From the NCBI GenBank assembly GCA_964513215.1, contig CAZELU010000039.1:1-18680 (forward strand): a stretch of DNA of 18,680 nt. The letters run 5' to 3'. Origin of the DNA: Casp-actino8 sp964513215 (lineage in GTDB: Bacteria > Actinomycetota > Acidimicrobiia > Acidimicrobiales > Ilumatobacteraceae). Position 1 is the stretch's first letter. The number at the start of each line of letters is the position of its first letter. Shown piece after piece: positions 7,109-14,431 of the stretch. The translations under genes were made by a program, and so were the position numbers. The notes beneath the pieces were generated by a model that made no database searches, was not told the DNA's origin, and worked only from the letters and a program-made list of their open reading frames with translations.

Positions 7109-7996
7109 TCACCAGCCGCGCTCCGCGTATCGCTGGTTGATCTCGTCCATGCCGATTCCGGTCATGGGCGCACCCAAGCCGCGGCTGACCTTGGCGAGGA
7201 TGTCGGGGTTGTCGAAGTGAGTCGTGGCTTCGACGATCGCCTTGGCGCGTACCGCCGGAGTTTCGCTCTTGAAGATTCCCGACCCGACGAACACCGCCTC
7301 GGCTCCGAGTTGCATCGCCAATGCGGCGTCGGCCGGTGTGGCCAGGCCGCCCGCGCAGAACAGCGGAACGGGCAACTTGCCGGTCTGGGCGATTTCCTGA
7401 ACGAGCGGCAAAGGAGCCTGCAACTTCTTGGCCCAGTCGAACAACTCGGCCGAATCGGCAGTTCCGATCTTGCGAATGTCACCGAGAATCGATCGCAGAT
7501 GGCGAACGGCTTCCACCACGTTGCCCGTTCCGGCCTCGCCCTTGGAACGAATCATGGCCGCACCCTCGGCGATGCGTCGCAGTGCCTCACCGAGATTGGT
7601 GGCTCCACACACGAACGGAACCGCGAACTTGTACTTGTCGATGTGATGCGCTTCGTCGGCCGGAGTGAGAACTTCACTTTCGTCGACGAAGTCGACACCC
7701 AGCGACTGAAGGATCTGGGCTTCGACGAAGTGACCGATACGAGCCTTGGCCATCACCGGAATCGACACGGCCTTCTTGATGCCTTCGATCATTTCGGGAT
7801 CGCTCATCCGGGCGACGCCGCCATCCTTGCGAATGTCGGCCGGAACACGCTCGAGTGCCATGACGGCGCAGGCGCCCGCATCCTCGGCGATCTTGGCTTG
7901 CTCGGGCGTGACGACGTCCATGATGACGCCGCCCTTCAGCATTTCAGCGAGACCGCGCTTGACCGGGAACGAGCCGGTGACCGGAGACGAAGACAT
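7109..7996 (-). CDS. pdxS: Pyridoxal 5'-phosphate synthase lyase subunit PdxS
   Basis: PdxS builds pyridoxal 5'-phosphate from ribose 5-phosphate, glyceraldehyde 3-phosphate and ammonia supplied by PdxT; it assembles as a (beta/alpha)8-barrel dodecamer. The product is 295 residues, standard for this very conserved family. Key residues are seen: Asp27 in GGVIMDVV, Lys84 in IPVMAKARIGH (which forms the substrate imine), and Lys152 in IRSKGEAGTG. The C-terminus VSRGLGAPMTGI and ERGW matches the family. The ATG at 7996 has no ribosome site, but TAGCCT sits 6 bases upstream, so the message may be leaderless. pdxT follows at 15 bases. Confidence 0.97.
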   Translation of the reverse strand: MSSSPVTGSFPVKRGLAEMLKGGVIMDVVTPEQAKIAEDAGACAVMALERVPADIRKDGGVARMSDPEMIEGIKKAVSIPVMAKARIGHFVEAQILQSLGVDFVDESEVLTPADEAHHIDKYKFAVPFVCGATNLGEALRRIAEGAAMIRSKGEAGTGNVVEAVRHLRSILGDIRKIGTADSAELFDWAKKLQAPLPLVQEIAQTGKLPVPLFCAGGLATPADAALAMQLGAEAVFVGSGIFKSETPAVRAKAIVEATTHFDNPDILAKVSRGLGAPMTGIGMDEINQRYAERGW

Positions 7997-8002
7997 GAGG
8001 GC

Positions 8003-8008
8003 AGGCTA
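8003..8008 (-). promoter_or_regulatory. Possible -10 box of pdxS (leaderless)
   Basis: TAGCCT on the minus strand fits TANNNT and ends 6 bases before the pdxS ATG. The six bases between are GCCCTC, with no ribosome-binding site, so a transcript starting at the ATG is the natural reading. A hairpin ends 25 bases upstream, as expected at a boundary between two transcription units. No TTGAC-like -35 was seen. Confidence 0.42.
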
Positions 8009-8033
8009 ACGGCGGGTCGAACGAGCCGAGTGA

Positions 8034-8066
8034 TCGATTGGCGGGCCGGGCGTCACGGCCAATCGA
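8034..8066 (-). terminator. 9-bp inverted repeat at the end of the lipoprotein gene
   Basis: TCGATTGGC (8034-8042) and GCCAATCGA (8058-8066) are perfect 9-base inverted repeats around a 15-base loop. The loop contains the stop codon of the DUF3048 lipoprotein gene, and the distal arm lies in the gap before the pdxS promoter. It has no U-tract on the minus transcript, so it may act as a U-less terminator or only as a 3'-end stabiliser. The repeat is palindromic in sequence, so a protein site is a lesser alternative. Confidence 0.45.
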
Positions 8067-9186
8067 CGTCGGCGATGGCCTGGCCGGCCGGAACCTCGGC
8101 CGCTTGGCCCTTGCGGATCAGTTGAACCCAGGTCCGTCCGGGCGTGAGTGCGATCTCGGTGCCGTCATCGGCTGTCAACGTCCAGGCGGAGTTCTTGTCC
8201 GCGCGAGACCATGTGCCCGTCACCATCGAACCTCCGGTGAAGACCCAGGCGACACCCTCGCCGGTGGTCTGGGCTTCGGGACTGCGCGAGTCGGCCACGC
8301 TGGTCTTGTACTCGCAGACCAGGATCACGACGTTGTGGGTGGAGACGCGGGTGCCGTCGGCTTCCACGTGCGGGTCGTCCTTGTGGCTGCGTACGAACAA
8401 CTCGGTGCGCTCGTCCCACTCCCACGACGACCGCATGTTGCCGTCCATGTTCACCTTGACACCCGTGACCGGACGGCCCGACACCGCATCGGACGGCGAT
8501 CGGTACGTGAACTGGGCTGACGGCCGACCTCCCCGACCTTCCTCGGCGGCCCAGATGGCCGAGGTCTTGGTGAAGAGGTTGTGCGGCGCCCGCTTGTCGG
8601 ACGAACGGTAGTAGCCGCCGTTCGGACCCGCCTCACGCACGCTCATGTTCACCAGATCGGACTTGTTGATGAGACTCGTCACGGTGTCGTTGCCACCACT
8701 CCACACCAACAACGGGCGGTCGAGGCTGGTGCCGAGACTGATGTCCTGCGTACGGCCCGAACGGATGGGGCCGACCGGATCGGCGCCCTGAGAGTGGAAC
8801 ACCGCGGCGAATCGCGTCCACGATTCGACGTTCTCCTCGTACACGATGTCGGCTGCGACCAGACCCGACTGCGGCCACGCGCCGGGGGCATTGTCGATCT
8901 TGGCGATCAGAGCCGGTCGGTCGATCCAGGCCGCGTCGGTGATCGGCAGTCCGGTGAGGGGGAAGCTCGGAAGCTCGACCGGTGCCGTGGTCGTCGTGTC
9001 GGGCGTGGTCGAAGCGGTTGGTGTTGTGACAGGTGATGACGATTCGACGACCGAAGACGACGGTGCCGTCTCGGCTGCGACGGTGATGGTCGCACCCTCT
9101 CCCCCGCCACACGCGGCCAGAACTGACGAAACCGACACGACGATGGCGACGAGACGAGTGGGCTTCAGGGTCACGGTCGGCTTCAT
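8053..9186 (-). CDS. DUF3048 (YerB-like) secreted lipoprotein
   Basis: The product is a 377-residue predicted lipoprotein. Residues 10-25 form a signal peptide ending in the lipobox SVLAAC, with Cys26 as the lipidation site, followed by GGGEG. A Ser/Thr/Pro-rich linker (about 39-75) would lift the domain from the membrane. The rest matches the DUF3048/YerB family: LTGLPITD, RPALIAKIDN, PQSGLVAADIVYEE, GPIRSGR, RAPHNLF, and a C-terminal part with GGSMVTGTWSRADKNSAW and GRTWVQLI. The biochemical role of the family is not settled. The ATG at 9186 has AAGGAG five bases upstream and overlaps the htpX stop as TGATG, so its translation is tied to htpX. Its neighbours LemA and HtpX suggest an envelope-related job, but that is inference. 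Confidence 0.88.
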   Translation of the reverse strand: MKPTVTLKPTRLVAIVVSVSSVLAACGGGEGATITVAAETAPSSSVVESSSPVTTPTASTTPDTTTTAPVELPSFPLTGLPITDAAWIDRPALIAKIDNAPGAWPQSGLVAADIVYEENVESWTRFAAVFHSQGADPVGPIRSGRTQDISLGTSLDRPLLVWSGGNDTVTSLINKSDLVNMSVREAGPNGGYYRSSDKRAPHNLFTKTSAIWAAEEGRGGRPSAQFTYRSPSDAVSGRPVTGVKVNMDGNMRSSWEWDERTELFVRSHKDDPHVEADGTRVSTHNVVILVCEYKTSVADSRSPEAQTTGEGVAWVFTGGSMVTGTWSRADKNSAWTLTADDGTEIALTPGRTWVQLIRKGQAAEVPAGQAIADVDWP

Positions 9187-10091
9187 CACAACTCCTTCAG
9201 CAGTGCGATGCGTTCGTCGAGGGGTGGATGGGTGTCGAACATTCGATGGAACCACCCCAGGCGACCTTCGTCGCGAACTCCGGACAGTGGTTGCTCGATC
9301 CACATGTGCGCGGTCGCCATCGACGCCGAGTGTGTAGCCGTGGTGTCAGCCTTCAACTTCTCGAGCGCCGAGATGAGGCCGGGTGGGTATCGAGTCATCT
9401 GACAGGCCGAGATGTCAGCGAGCGTCTCGCGTCGACGACTCACCGCGGCCTGCATCGCCCGCGCGATGAGAGGCGACAGCAACAGCAGAACGAACCCGAT
9501 CAGGGCCAGAGGATTTCCGGAGTCGTTGCGGTCACCGGCCCGACGGGCGCGACCACCGTTCCACCACATCATGCGAATGGCCAGATCGGTCATGATGGCC
9601 ACCGTCCCCACGAGTGTCACGGCAATGGTGCTCACGAGAATGTCGTAGTTGCGGATGTGCGACAGCTCGTGTGCGATCACACCTTCCAACTCGACGCGGT
9701 TCATCTGGTCGAGGAGACCGGTGGTCACGGCGATGGCCGCGTGGCGCGGATTGCGGCCCGTGGCGAATGCGTTCGGGGCGACGTCTTCGATCACATAGAC
9801 ACGGGGTTTGGGCAGGCCGCTTGCGATGCAGAGACCTTCGACGAGATTGTGCAGACGCTGGTACGTCTCGGGATCGGCTGGTTTGGCCCGACTCACTGCC
9901 AGAGCGATCGAGTCGGACTTCCAGTAGGAACCCCACGCAATTGCCAACGCGATGACAGCCGAGATCAGGAGTGAGAAGGGGCCTCCGCCGGACAGGTAGC
10001 CGACAACGGCGCCAATGGCAACGACGAAGAGTACGAAGCCGGCCACGAGAAAGGCCGAGCGGCGCTTGTTGGAACGAATCGCGTCGAACAT
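9186..10091 (-). CDS. htpX: M48 family membrane metalloprotease HtpX
   Basis: HtpX is a zinc-dependent membrane protease that removes damaged or misassembled membrane proteins. The product is 301 residues. Two N-terminal membrane helices (about 12-32 and 36-56) precede the zinc site HELSH (His141, Glu142, His145) in LEGVIAHELSHIRNYD. Two further hydrophobic segments follow (about 152-174 and 194-212). The third zinc ligand is probably Glu222 in RRRETLAD. The C-terminal FDTHPPLDERIALL is a family signature. The ATG at 10091 begins MFDAIRSNKRRS, as expected, four bases after the lemA stop and without a ribosome site of its own. The lemA-htpX pairing is seen in many bacteria. Confidence 0.95.
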   Translation of the reverse strand: MFDAIRSNKRRSAFLVAGFVLFVVAIGAVVGYLSGGGPFSLLISAVIALAIAWGSYWKSDSIALAVSRAKPADPETYQRLHNLVEGLCIASGLPKPRVYVIEDVAPNAFATGRNPRHAAIAVTTGLLDQMNRVELEGVIAHELSHIRNYDILVSTIAVTLVGTVAIMTDLAIRMMWWNGGRARRAGDRNDSGNPLALIGFVLLLLSPLIARAMQAAVSRRRETLADISACQMTRYPPGLISALEKLKADTTATHSASMATAHMWIEQPLSGVRDEGRLGWFHRMFDTHPPLDERIALLKEL

Positions 10092-10095
10092 CGGG

Positions 10096-10647
10096 TCAGA
10101 ACGACACGGACGGCGGGGTCTGAGCGGCTTCTTCGGCTTCGAAGAACTCACGACGTGGGAACGTGCCGATCTTGGCCACGATCACGGTCGGGAAGGTGTC
10201 GAGTTTGTTGTGATACGAGAGCACGGAGTCGTTGTAGAACTGCCGCGCATAAGCCACTCGGCTCTCGGTGGCCGTGAGCTCTTCTTGCAGGTTCAAGAAG
10301 TTCTGGTTGGCCTTCAGATCGGGGTAGGCCTCCGACAGCGCGAACAGACTCTTCAAGGTTCCGGTCACGAGATTGTCGGCGGCTGCCTGCGAATGCGGAT
10401 CGGACGGTGCGGACATCGCCGCGTTGCGCGCGTTGATCACGGCCTCGAGAGTCTGTCGCTCGTGAGCGGCGTACCCCTTCACGGTCTCGACCAGATTGGG
10501 GATCAGATCGAGACGACGCTTCAACTGGACGTCGATCTGCGACCACGCGTTGTCGACGGTGTTCCGAGCCCGAATGAGACCGTTGTACGTGACCACCACG
10601 TACACGAGGAGGAGGGCAACGACGATGAGAACGATGATCCAGGTCAC
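10096..10647 (-). CDS. lemA: LemA family membrane protein
   Basis: The product is a 183-residue LemA protein: one N-terminal membrane helix (about 3-20, WIIVLIVVALLLVYVVVT) and then a helical-bundle domain. Family blocks are YNGLIRARNTVDNAWSQID, the conserved RRLDLIPNLVETVKGYA, ANQNFLNLQEELTATE and YARQFYNDSVLSYH. The molecular role of LemA proteins is not well defined; they are often beside HtpX-type proteases, as here. The GTG start at 10647 overlaps the stop of the preceding glycosyltransferase gene as GTGA. The C-terminus FEAEEAAQTPPSVSF is a common ending for the family. Confidence 0.94.
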   Translation of the reverse strand: MTWIIVLIVVALLLVYVVVTYNGLIRARNTVDNAWSQIDVQLKRRLDLIPNLVETVKGYAAHERQTLEAVINARNAAMSAPSDPHSQAAADNLVTGTLKSLFALSEAYPDLKANQNFLNLQEELTATESRVAYARQFYNDSVLSYHNKLDTFPTVIVAKIGTFPRREFFEAEEAAQTPPSVSF

Positions 10648-11843
10648 CGGGGCAGTTTACGGCGCAGCCAGGCACTCAGGAGTGCGCCCAGATGACGAAT
10701 CACGCCGAACACACGGCGCAATTGGAGAAATGTGCTCGGCTCGTCGGCCGGAACCTGCGAAGCGATCACCGACCGATAGCGATCGACGTACGCGCGAGCG
10801 AGACGATCCATCGAGAACTCACTCGCCCGCTCGAGACCCTTACGTTTCAATTCGTCGGCGAGTCGGTCGTCGGCGAGAACACGGATGAGTGCAGCGGACA
10901 ATGCGGCATCGTCGTCGGGCTCGACCAGTAAGGCGTTCACCTCGTGCGTGGCGACGTTTCGATAACCGTCGATCGAACTGGCCACGACCGTCGCTCCGGC
11001 CGCCATTCCCTCGAGGAGCACGACACCGAAGCTCTCGCCCCCCAGTGAGGGGGCGCAGAAGACCCGCGCTCGGCTCAGCCGATCGAACTTCTCGGCATCC
11101 GTGATACGACCCAACCACGACACGCGGGAGTCGTCACCGTACTCGCGCTTCAAACGAGCGGTTTCGGGGCCGTCCGATGCGATCCAGACCTGAAGGGTCG
11201 GATCGTCGATGCGACGTAGTGAGCGAAGCAACACGTCGAGACCTTTGCGGGGCTCGTGACGACCGAGGAACAGGACGGCCCGCTCGCGACGAACGGCTGA
11301 GTCCTCGAATCGATCGAGCTCGACGCCGTTCGCCAGGATCTCGTACTCCTCGCCGAGATAACGCTGGGCGAGATCACGGGCGTCGACGGATACGGCCACA
11401 CGATGATCGATCGACTCGGCCAAGGATCGGACGACCTTGTTGAGGTACTTGTAACTGGCGCTGTCGCCAGCGGCATGGAACGTGGCCACGATTGGAGCCA
11501 TGTGCATCATGAGTGCTGTCAGCGTCGGGCCAGGTGACAGCGGCTCGTGCAGATGAAGGACGTCGAATTCCTCGTCACGGAGAACACGTATGGTGCGCAG
11601 AGCCGCCGCCGGGTCAGGTGCGATCGGTGCGATCGATCCATTGGCAGCGGTCGGCAAGGAGTCGCCGAGCGGCGTCACGAACGTGTCGGGTGGAGCGCCG
11701 TCGCACGGCCCGAGGACGCGCACCTCATGACCAAGTTTCCGCAACGCGCGGGCCAGGCCCAGGACCTGCCCTTGCACTCCCCCGGGCAGAGTGAGCGAAT
11801 ACGGACAGATGATGCCGATGCGAAGGTGTTCGTTCGGCGACAT
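10644..11843 (-). CDS. pimA: GT4 glycosyltransferase, probable phosphatidylinositol alpha-mannosyltransferase
   Basis: The product is a 399-residue GT-B fold glycosyltransferase of family GT4. In mycobacteria PimA adds the first mannose from GDP-mannose to phosphatidylinositol at the inner face of the membrane. PimA-like features are IGIICPYSLTLPGGVQGQV (about 9-27) with the GGVQ loop, VLHLHEPLSPG, VATFHAAGD with His123, the sugar-nucleotide contacts GRHEPRKGLD (Arg195, Lys200), and the EX7E motif ESFGVVLLE (Glu270, Glu278). The ATG at 11843 has no ribosome site, but TAGTTT lies 7 bases upstream. The 3' end overlaps lemA. pgsA and the acyltransferase nearby support PimA rather than another GT4 member, although the oxidoreductase gene separates them. 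Confidence 0.82.
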   Translation of the reverse strand: MSPNEHLRIGIICPYSLTLPGGVQGQVLGLARALRKLGHEVRVLGPCDGAPPDTFVTPLGDSLPTAANGSIAPIAPDPAAALRTIRVLRDEEFDVLHLHEPLSPGPTLTALMMHMAPIVATFHAAGDSASYKYLNKVVRSLAESIDHRVAVSVDARDLAQRYLGEEYEILANGVELDRFEDSAVRRERAVLFLGRHEPRKGLDVLLRSLRRIDDPTLQVWIASDGPETARLKREYGDDSRVSWLGRITDAEKFDRLSRARVFCAPSLGGESFGVVLLEGMAAGATVVASSIDGYRNVATHEVNALLVEPDDDAALSAALIRVLADDRLADELKRKGLERASEFSMDRLARAYVDRYRSVIASQVPADEPSTFLQLRRVFGVIRHLGALLSAWLRRKLPR

Positions 11844-11850
11844 CCCCGTC

Positions 11851-11856
11851 AAACTA
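11851..11856 (-). promoter_or_regulatory. Possible -10 box of pimA (leaderless)
   Basis: TAGTTT on the minus strand fits TANNNT and lies 7 bases before the pimA ATG (intervening GACGGGG). The G-run touches the start codon and is too close to act as a ribosome site. The 68-base divergent gap to the oxidoreductase gene must hold a promoter for each direction, which favours this reading. Confidence 0.38.
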
Positions 11857-11899
11857 CCGAGGTCACCCGTGTCGTACGGTCGGTCCGGACGCGCGGATG

Positions 11900-11905
11900 T
11901 ACGGT
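11900..11905 (+). promoter_or_regulatory. Possible -10 box of the oxidoreductase gene (leaderless)
   Basis: TACGGT fits TANNNT and lies 6 bases before the GTG at 11912. The same heptamer GTACGGT also occurs 25 bases upstream (11874-11880), making a direct repeat across the divergent gap. If this is the real -10, the ATG at 11897 is upstream of the transcript and cannot be the start. Confidence 0.35.
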
Positions 11906-11911
11906 GACCCC

Positions 11912-12799
11912 GTGACACTTCCCGCTCTGTCTCTCGTCGCTACACCCACCAAACGCCGTCCCGTGATCGAATTGGCACAGCGCGCCGAACAACTTGGCTT
12001 CCCGGCCATCGCATGCCCGTCGCTCGGCAGCGCTCTCGGTCTCTGCGCGAGCCTCGCTCACGAGACCTCGTCGATCCGGTTCTACACCGCGATTCAGGGA
12101 ATCTACGGTTTAACGGCCCACGAGATGGGTACGTTGGCCAGCCACGTACACGAAACGAGCGGTGGACGATTCGCCCTTGGCCTCGGAGTGAGTCACGAAC
12201 CGATGGTGAAGCGTCTCGGCGTGCAAGCCGGACGGCCACTGAGCGACATCCGAAACTACGTCGACATCCTTCGGAGCAACGAGAAATACTCGGGTGAACT
12301 TCCCCCGATCTATCTGGCTGCCTTACGCGACAAGATGCTCGATCTCGCCCAAGAGGTGGCTCAAGGTGCGCTGTGGGCGAACGCCAGCCATTCGTTCACC
12401 GTCCACCAAGTGAAACGGGTGACCCGTGATCGATCGTCGTTTCGCTTGTCGACCATGATTCCGACCGTGGTCAGCGACGATGTCGAAGCCGCCAAAGCCG
12501 TCAACCGCAAGACGATGATCAACTACGTGCGGCTACCCAACTACCGGAACTACTGGCGGGCCGCCGGCTACGTCGACGAAATGGACGCGATCGAGCGCAC
12601 GATTGCGGAAGGTGGCGACGTCACAGCGGTCATGTCGGATCGTTGGTTGACCGATTGCACGTTGTCCGGTCCGGCGTCCTCGATACGAGACGGAATCGAC
12701 CGGTGGTACGACCTCGGCATCGAGCCGATCGCCGTGATGTCGAGCACCTCGGGCGGCCAGGTGAAGGCCGTGGCCGAATTGTTCGACGTCTACTCGTGA
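11912..12799 (+). CDS. LLM class F420-dependent oxidoreductase
   Basis: The product is a luciferase-like monooxygenase-fold protein of the actinobacterial F420-dependent type; the substrate cannot be told from sequence. It has 295 residues with the GTG start used here. Family features are LVATPTKRRPVIELAQRAEQ-like sequence at the N-terminus, SSIRFYTAIQGIYGLTAHEM, the block SGGRFALGLGVSHEP, PIYLAALRDKML, and a C-terminal segment IRDGIDRWYDLGIEPIAV. The GTG at 11912 begins MTLPALSLVATP, and TACGGT sits 6 bases upstream; an in-frame ATG at 11897 would add five residues. This is the only plus-strand gene in the window. It sits inside the PIM cluster, divergent from pimA, and its 3' end overlaps the acyltransferase gene tail to tail by 10 bases. 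Confidence 0.9.
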   Translation: MTLPALSLVATPTKRRPVIELAQRAEQLGFPAIACPSLGSALGLCASLAHETSSIRFYTAIQGIYGLTAHEMGTLASHVHETSGGRFALGLGVSHEPMVKRLGVQAGRPLSDIRNYVDILRSNEKYSGELPPIYLAALRDKMLDLAQEVAQGALWANASHSFTVHQVKRVTRDRSSFRLSTMIPTVVSDDVEAAKAVNRKTMINYVRLPNYRNYWRAAGYVDEMDAIERTIAEGGDVTAVMSDRWLTDCTLSGPASSIRDGIDRWYDLGIEPIAVMSSTSGGQVKAVAELFDVYS

Positions 12800-13719
12800 T
12801 CGATGCGGTGGGGGTAACCAGGGTCGGACGGCCAGTTGGGCTGAAGAAGGTGCCACTGCTCGGGAGCACGACGAATCAAGAACTCCAACTCTGCGGCCAA
12901 GAGTTGTGTGAGTCGCTGAACGTCGTCGCGTAACTTTCCGCGCCGCTCGTTGGGCAATGCTGGTCGCACGACGGCCTCGTGACCTCGCCCTCGGAAGTAG
13001 ACCGCGGCCGGAATCAATGGCGCTCCGGTACGAAGCGACAAGGTGGCCGGCCCGGCGGGTAGCAGCGTGCGCTCGCCGAAGAAATCCACTTCGGTGGAAG
13101 CGCCGGAGATGAAGCGATCGGACAGGAGACAGACCACCTCGTTGTTGGCCAGGGCTCGAAGAACCGCTCCCCCGGCATCGGGGCCGAGGGGCACGACCGT
13201 CATTCCGAAACTACGGCGCAACGAGGCGAACCACTCGAACAACTCCGGCGGCTCCAAGGGTTCGACCACGACCGTCATCGGCAGACCGCGATCGGTGAAC
13301 CAGCGGCCGGCCCACTCCCATCCGCCGAGGTGTGGCAACGCGACGATTGCGCCCTTCCCGGCTTCGAGTGCGGGGGCGAGGTGTTCGTCGTAGCCCGGTA
13401 GCACGATCCCGTCACGAACTTCCTTCGCGGTGAGTGACGGCAGCTTGAAACTCTCCACGTAGTAACGCGCGTAGTTGTCGAACACCTCTCTGACCAGTCG
13501 ACGTCGCACCGATGCGGAAGCCGAGGGCAGGACTCGACGCATGTGGCGATCGACCATCTGGCGCTTGTCGGCCAAGCCCACTGCGGCGGGTAGTCCGACG
13601 AAGGAGGCAATGGTTCCCGTCAGGGGTTCGGGAATCGTACGCGAGAGGATCGAGCCAAATTTGTAGCCACTGACGACGATGCTGTCGGCGGCCGCGCGCA
13701 AAGGCGAGCGGCTCGTCAC
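12790..13719 (-). CDS. patA: Lipid A biosynthesis-type acyltransferase, probable PIM acyltransferase
   Basis: The product is a 309-residue LpxL/PatA-type acyltransferase. In mycobacteria PatA transfers a palmitoyl group to the mannose of PIM1/PIM2 on the cytoplasmic side of the membrane. The catalytic HX4E motif is HLGGWE (His130, Glu135) in IVALPHLGGWEWAGRWF. Further family blocks are PMTVVVEPLEPPELFEWF, VVCLLSDRFISG, VDFFGERTLLPAGPATLSLRTGAPLIPA and EQWHLLQPNWP. The GTG start at 13719 overlaps the pgsA stop as GTGA; longer in-frame openings lie over pgsA in another frame and are not credible. The 3' end overlaps the opposite-strand oxidoreductase by 10 bases. Position directly after pgsA and near pimA supports a PIM role. 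Confidence 0.87.
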   Translation of the reverse strand: MTSRSPLRAAADSIVVSGYKFGSILSRTIPEPLTGTIASFVGLPAAVGLADKRQMVDRHMRRVLPSASASVRRRLVREVFDNYARYYVESFKLPSLTAKEVRDGIVLPGYDEHLAPALEAGKGAIVALPHLGGWEWAGRWFTDRGLPMTVVVEPLEPPELFEWFASLRRSFGMTVVPLGPDAGGAVLRALANNEVVCLLSDRFISGASTEVDFFGERTLLPAGPATLSLRTGAPLIPAAVYFRGRGHEAVVRPALPNERRGKLRDDVQRLTQLLAAELEFLIRRAPEQWHLLQPNWPSDPGYPHRIDHE

Positions 13720-14399
13720 GACTGGCGGCGAAGGAACTCGCGTCGACGCGCGACGCGATGAGCCCGGCGGCTCTGACGACGCGAACGCCTCAGTTCGATG
13801 CGTGCTGCAGTGACCGGTGCGACCGCGGCCTGCTTCCAGACCTTGACGAAACGCTGCACCGCGGTCACACAGACCAGGACCAGCATGAGCCACATGATCG
13901 GCACCAACAGGGCCGGGAACAACAGGCCGAGGCAGAGCAAGATGATGCGCTCGGCGCGCTCCATGATTCCGCCCTTGGCGCTCAGGCCGAGCGACTCGGC
14001 TTTGGCGCGCTGATACGAGATCACAGAACTCGCGGCGAGGACGGCCATCGGGAGGAGCGCCATGTGAGCCGATTCCTCCGACGCGAAGTACCACGCGACG
14101 CCGCCGAAGAGCAGCGAATCGGCCACACGATCGATCACGCTGTCGAAGAACGCTCCGCGCTGGCTCGACGTGTTGGAGGCTTTGGCCAAGGCACCATCGA
14201 GGAGGTCGGGCAACGCGGCCAGGATCACGAGCAGAAGACCGAGAGCCAGGAAACCGGCGCCGATGGCCACGGCGGCGCCCACGGCCACCACCAGACCGAC
14301 GATGGTCAAGTGATCGGGTGACAATCGGGTCCGGCGGAGGCGGTCACCGATCGGTTTGACGGCGCGCTCGACCGGCGCGCGGAGGTGACCATCGAACAT
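13716..14399 (-). CDS. pgsA: CDP-alcohol phosphatidyltransferase, probable phosphatidylinositol phosphate synthase
   Basis: This membrane enzyme probably joins CDP-diacylglycerol to inositol phosphate to make phosphatidylinositol phosphate, the base of PIM lipids. It has 227 residues and about six membrane segments. The family motif D-x2-DG-x2-AR-x8-G-x3-D-x3-D is present as Asp65, Asp68-Gly69, Ala72, Gly82, Asp86 and Asp90, except that Lys73 stands where Arg is usual. VADSLLFGGVAWYF after the motif resembles the actinobacterial inositol enzymes more than glycerophosphate PgsA. The C-terminal tail is rich in Arg. The ATG at 14399 has TAGACT 6 bases upstream and no ribosome site. The order HIT-(membrane protein)-pgsA-patA matches the mycobacterial PIM cluster. 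A phosphatidylglycerophosphate synthase is the main alternative. Confidence 0.85.
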   Translation of the reverse strand: MFDGHLRAPVERAVKPIGDRLRRTRLSPDHLTIVGLVVAVGAAVAIGAGFLALGLLLVILAALPDLLDGALAKASNTSSQRGAFFDSVIDRVADSLLFGGVAWYFASEESAHMALLPMAVLAASSVISYQRAKAESLGLSAKGGIMERAERIILLCLGLLFPALLVPIMWLMLVLVCVTAVQRFVKVWKQAAVAPVTAARIELRRSRRQSRRAHRVARRREFLRRQS

Positions 14400-14405
14400 G
14401 ACGTC

Positions 14406-14411
14406 AGTCTA
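14406..14411 (-). promoter_or_regulatory. Possible -10 box of pgsA (leaderless)
   Basis: TAGACT on the minus strand lies 6 bases before the pgsA ATG, with GACGTC between and no ribosome site. The same octamer CGTAGACT also occurs upstream of thrS. The inverted repeat at 14432-14453 lies 20 bases further up, where it would overlap or adjoin the -35 region. Confidence 0.42.
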
Positions 14412-14431
14412 CGAAACCGGGACGCACGGTG

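Noticed and set aside
6752..8125. Long open frame of 457 codons on the plus strand
   Set aside because: It is exactly antisense to pdxT and pdxS, whose products are unmistakable; its protein is low in hydrophobic pattern and rich in Asp/Arg/His, typical of a shadow frame in high-GC DNA.
13720..14094. N-terminal extension of the PatA-type acyltransferase
   Set aside because: It overlaps pgsA in another frame and lacks family similarity; the GTG at 13719 gives a standard length and a GTGA overlap.
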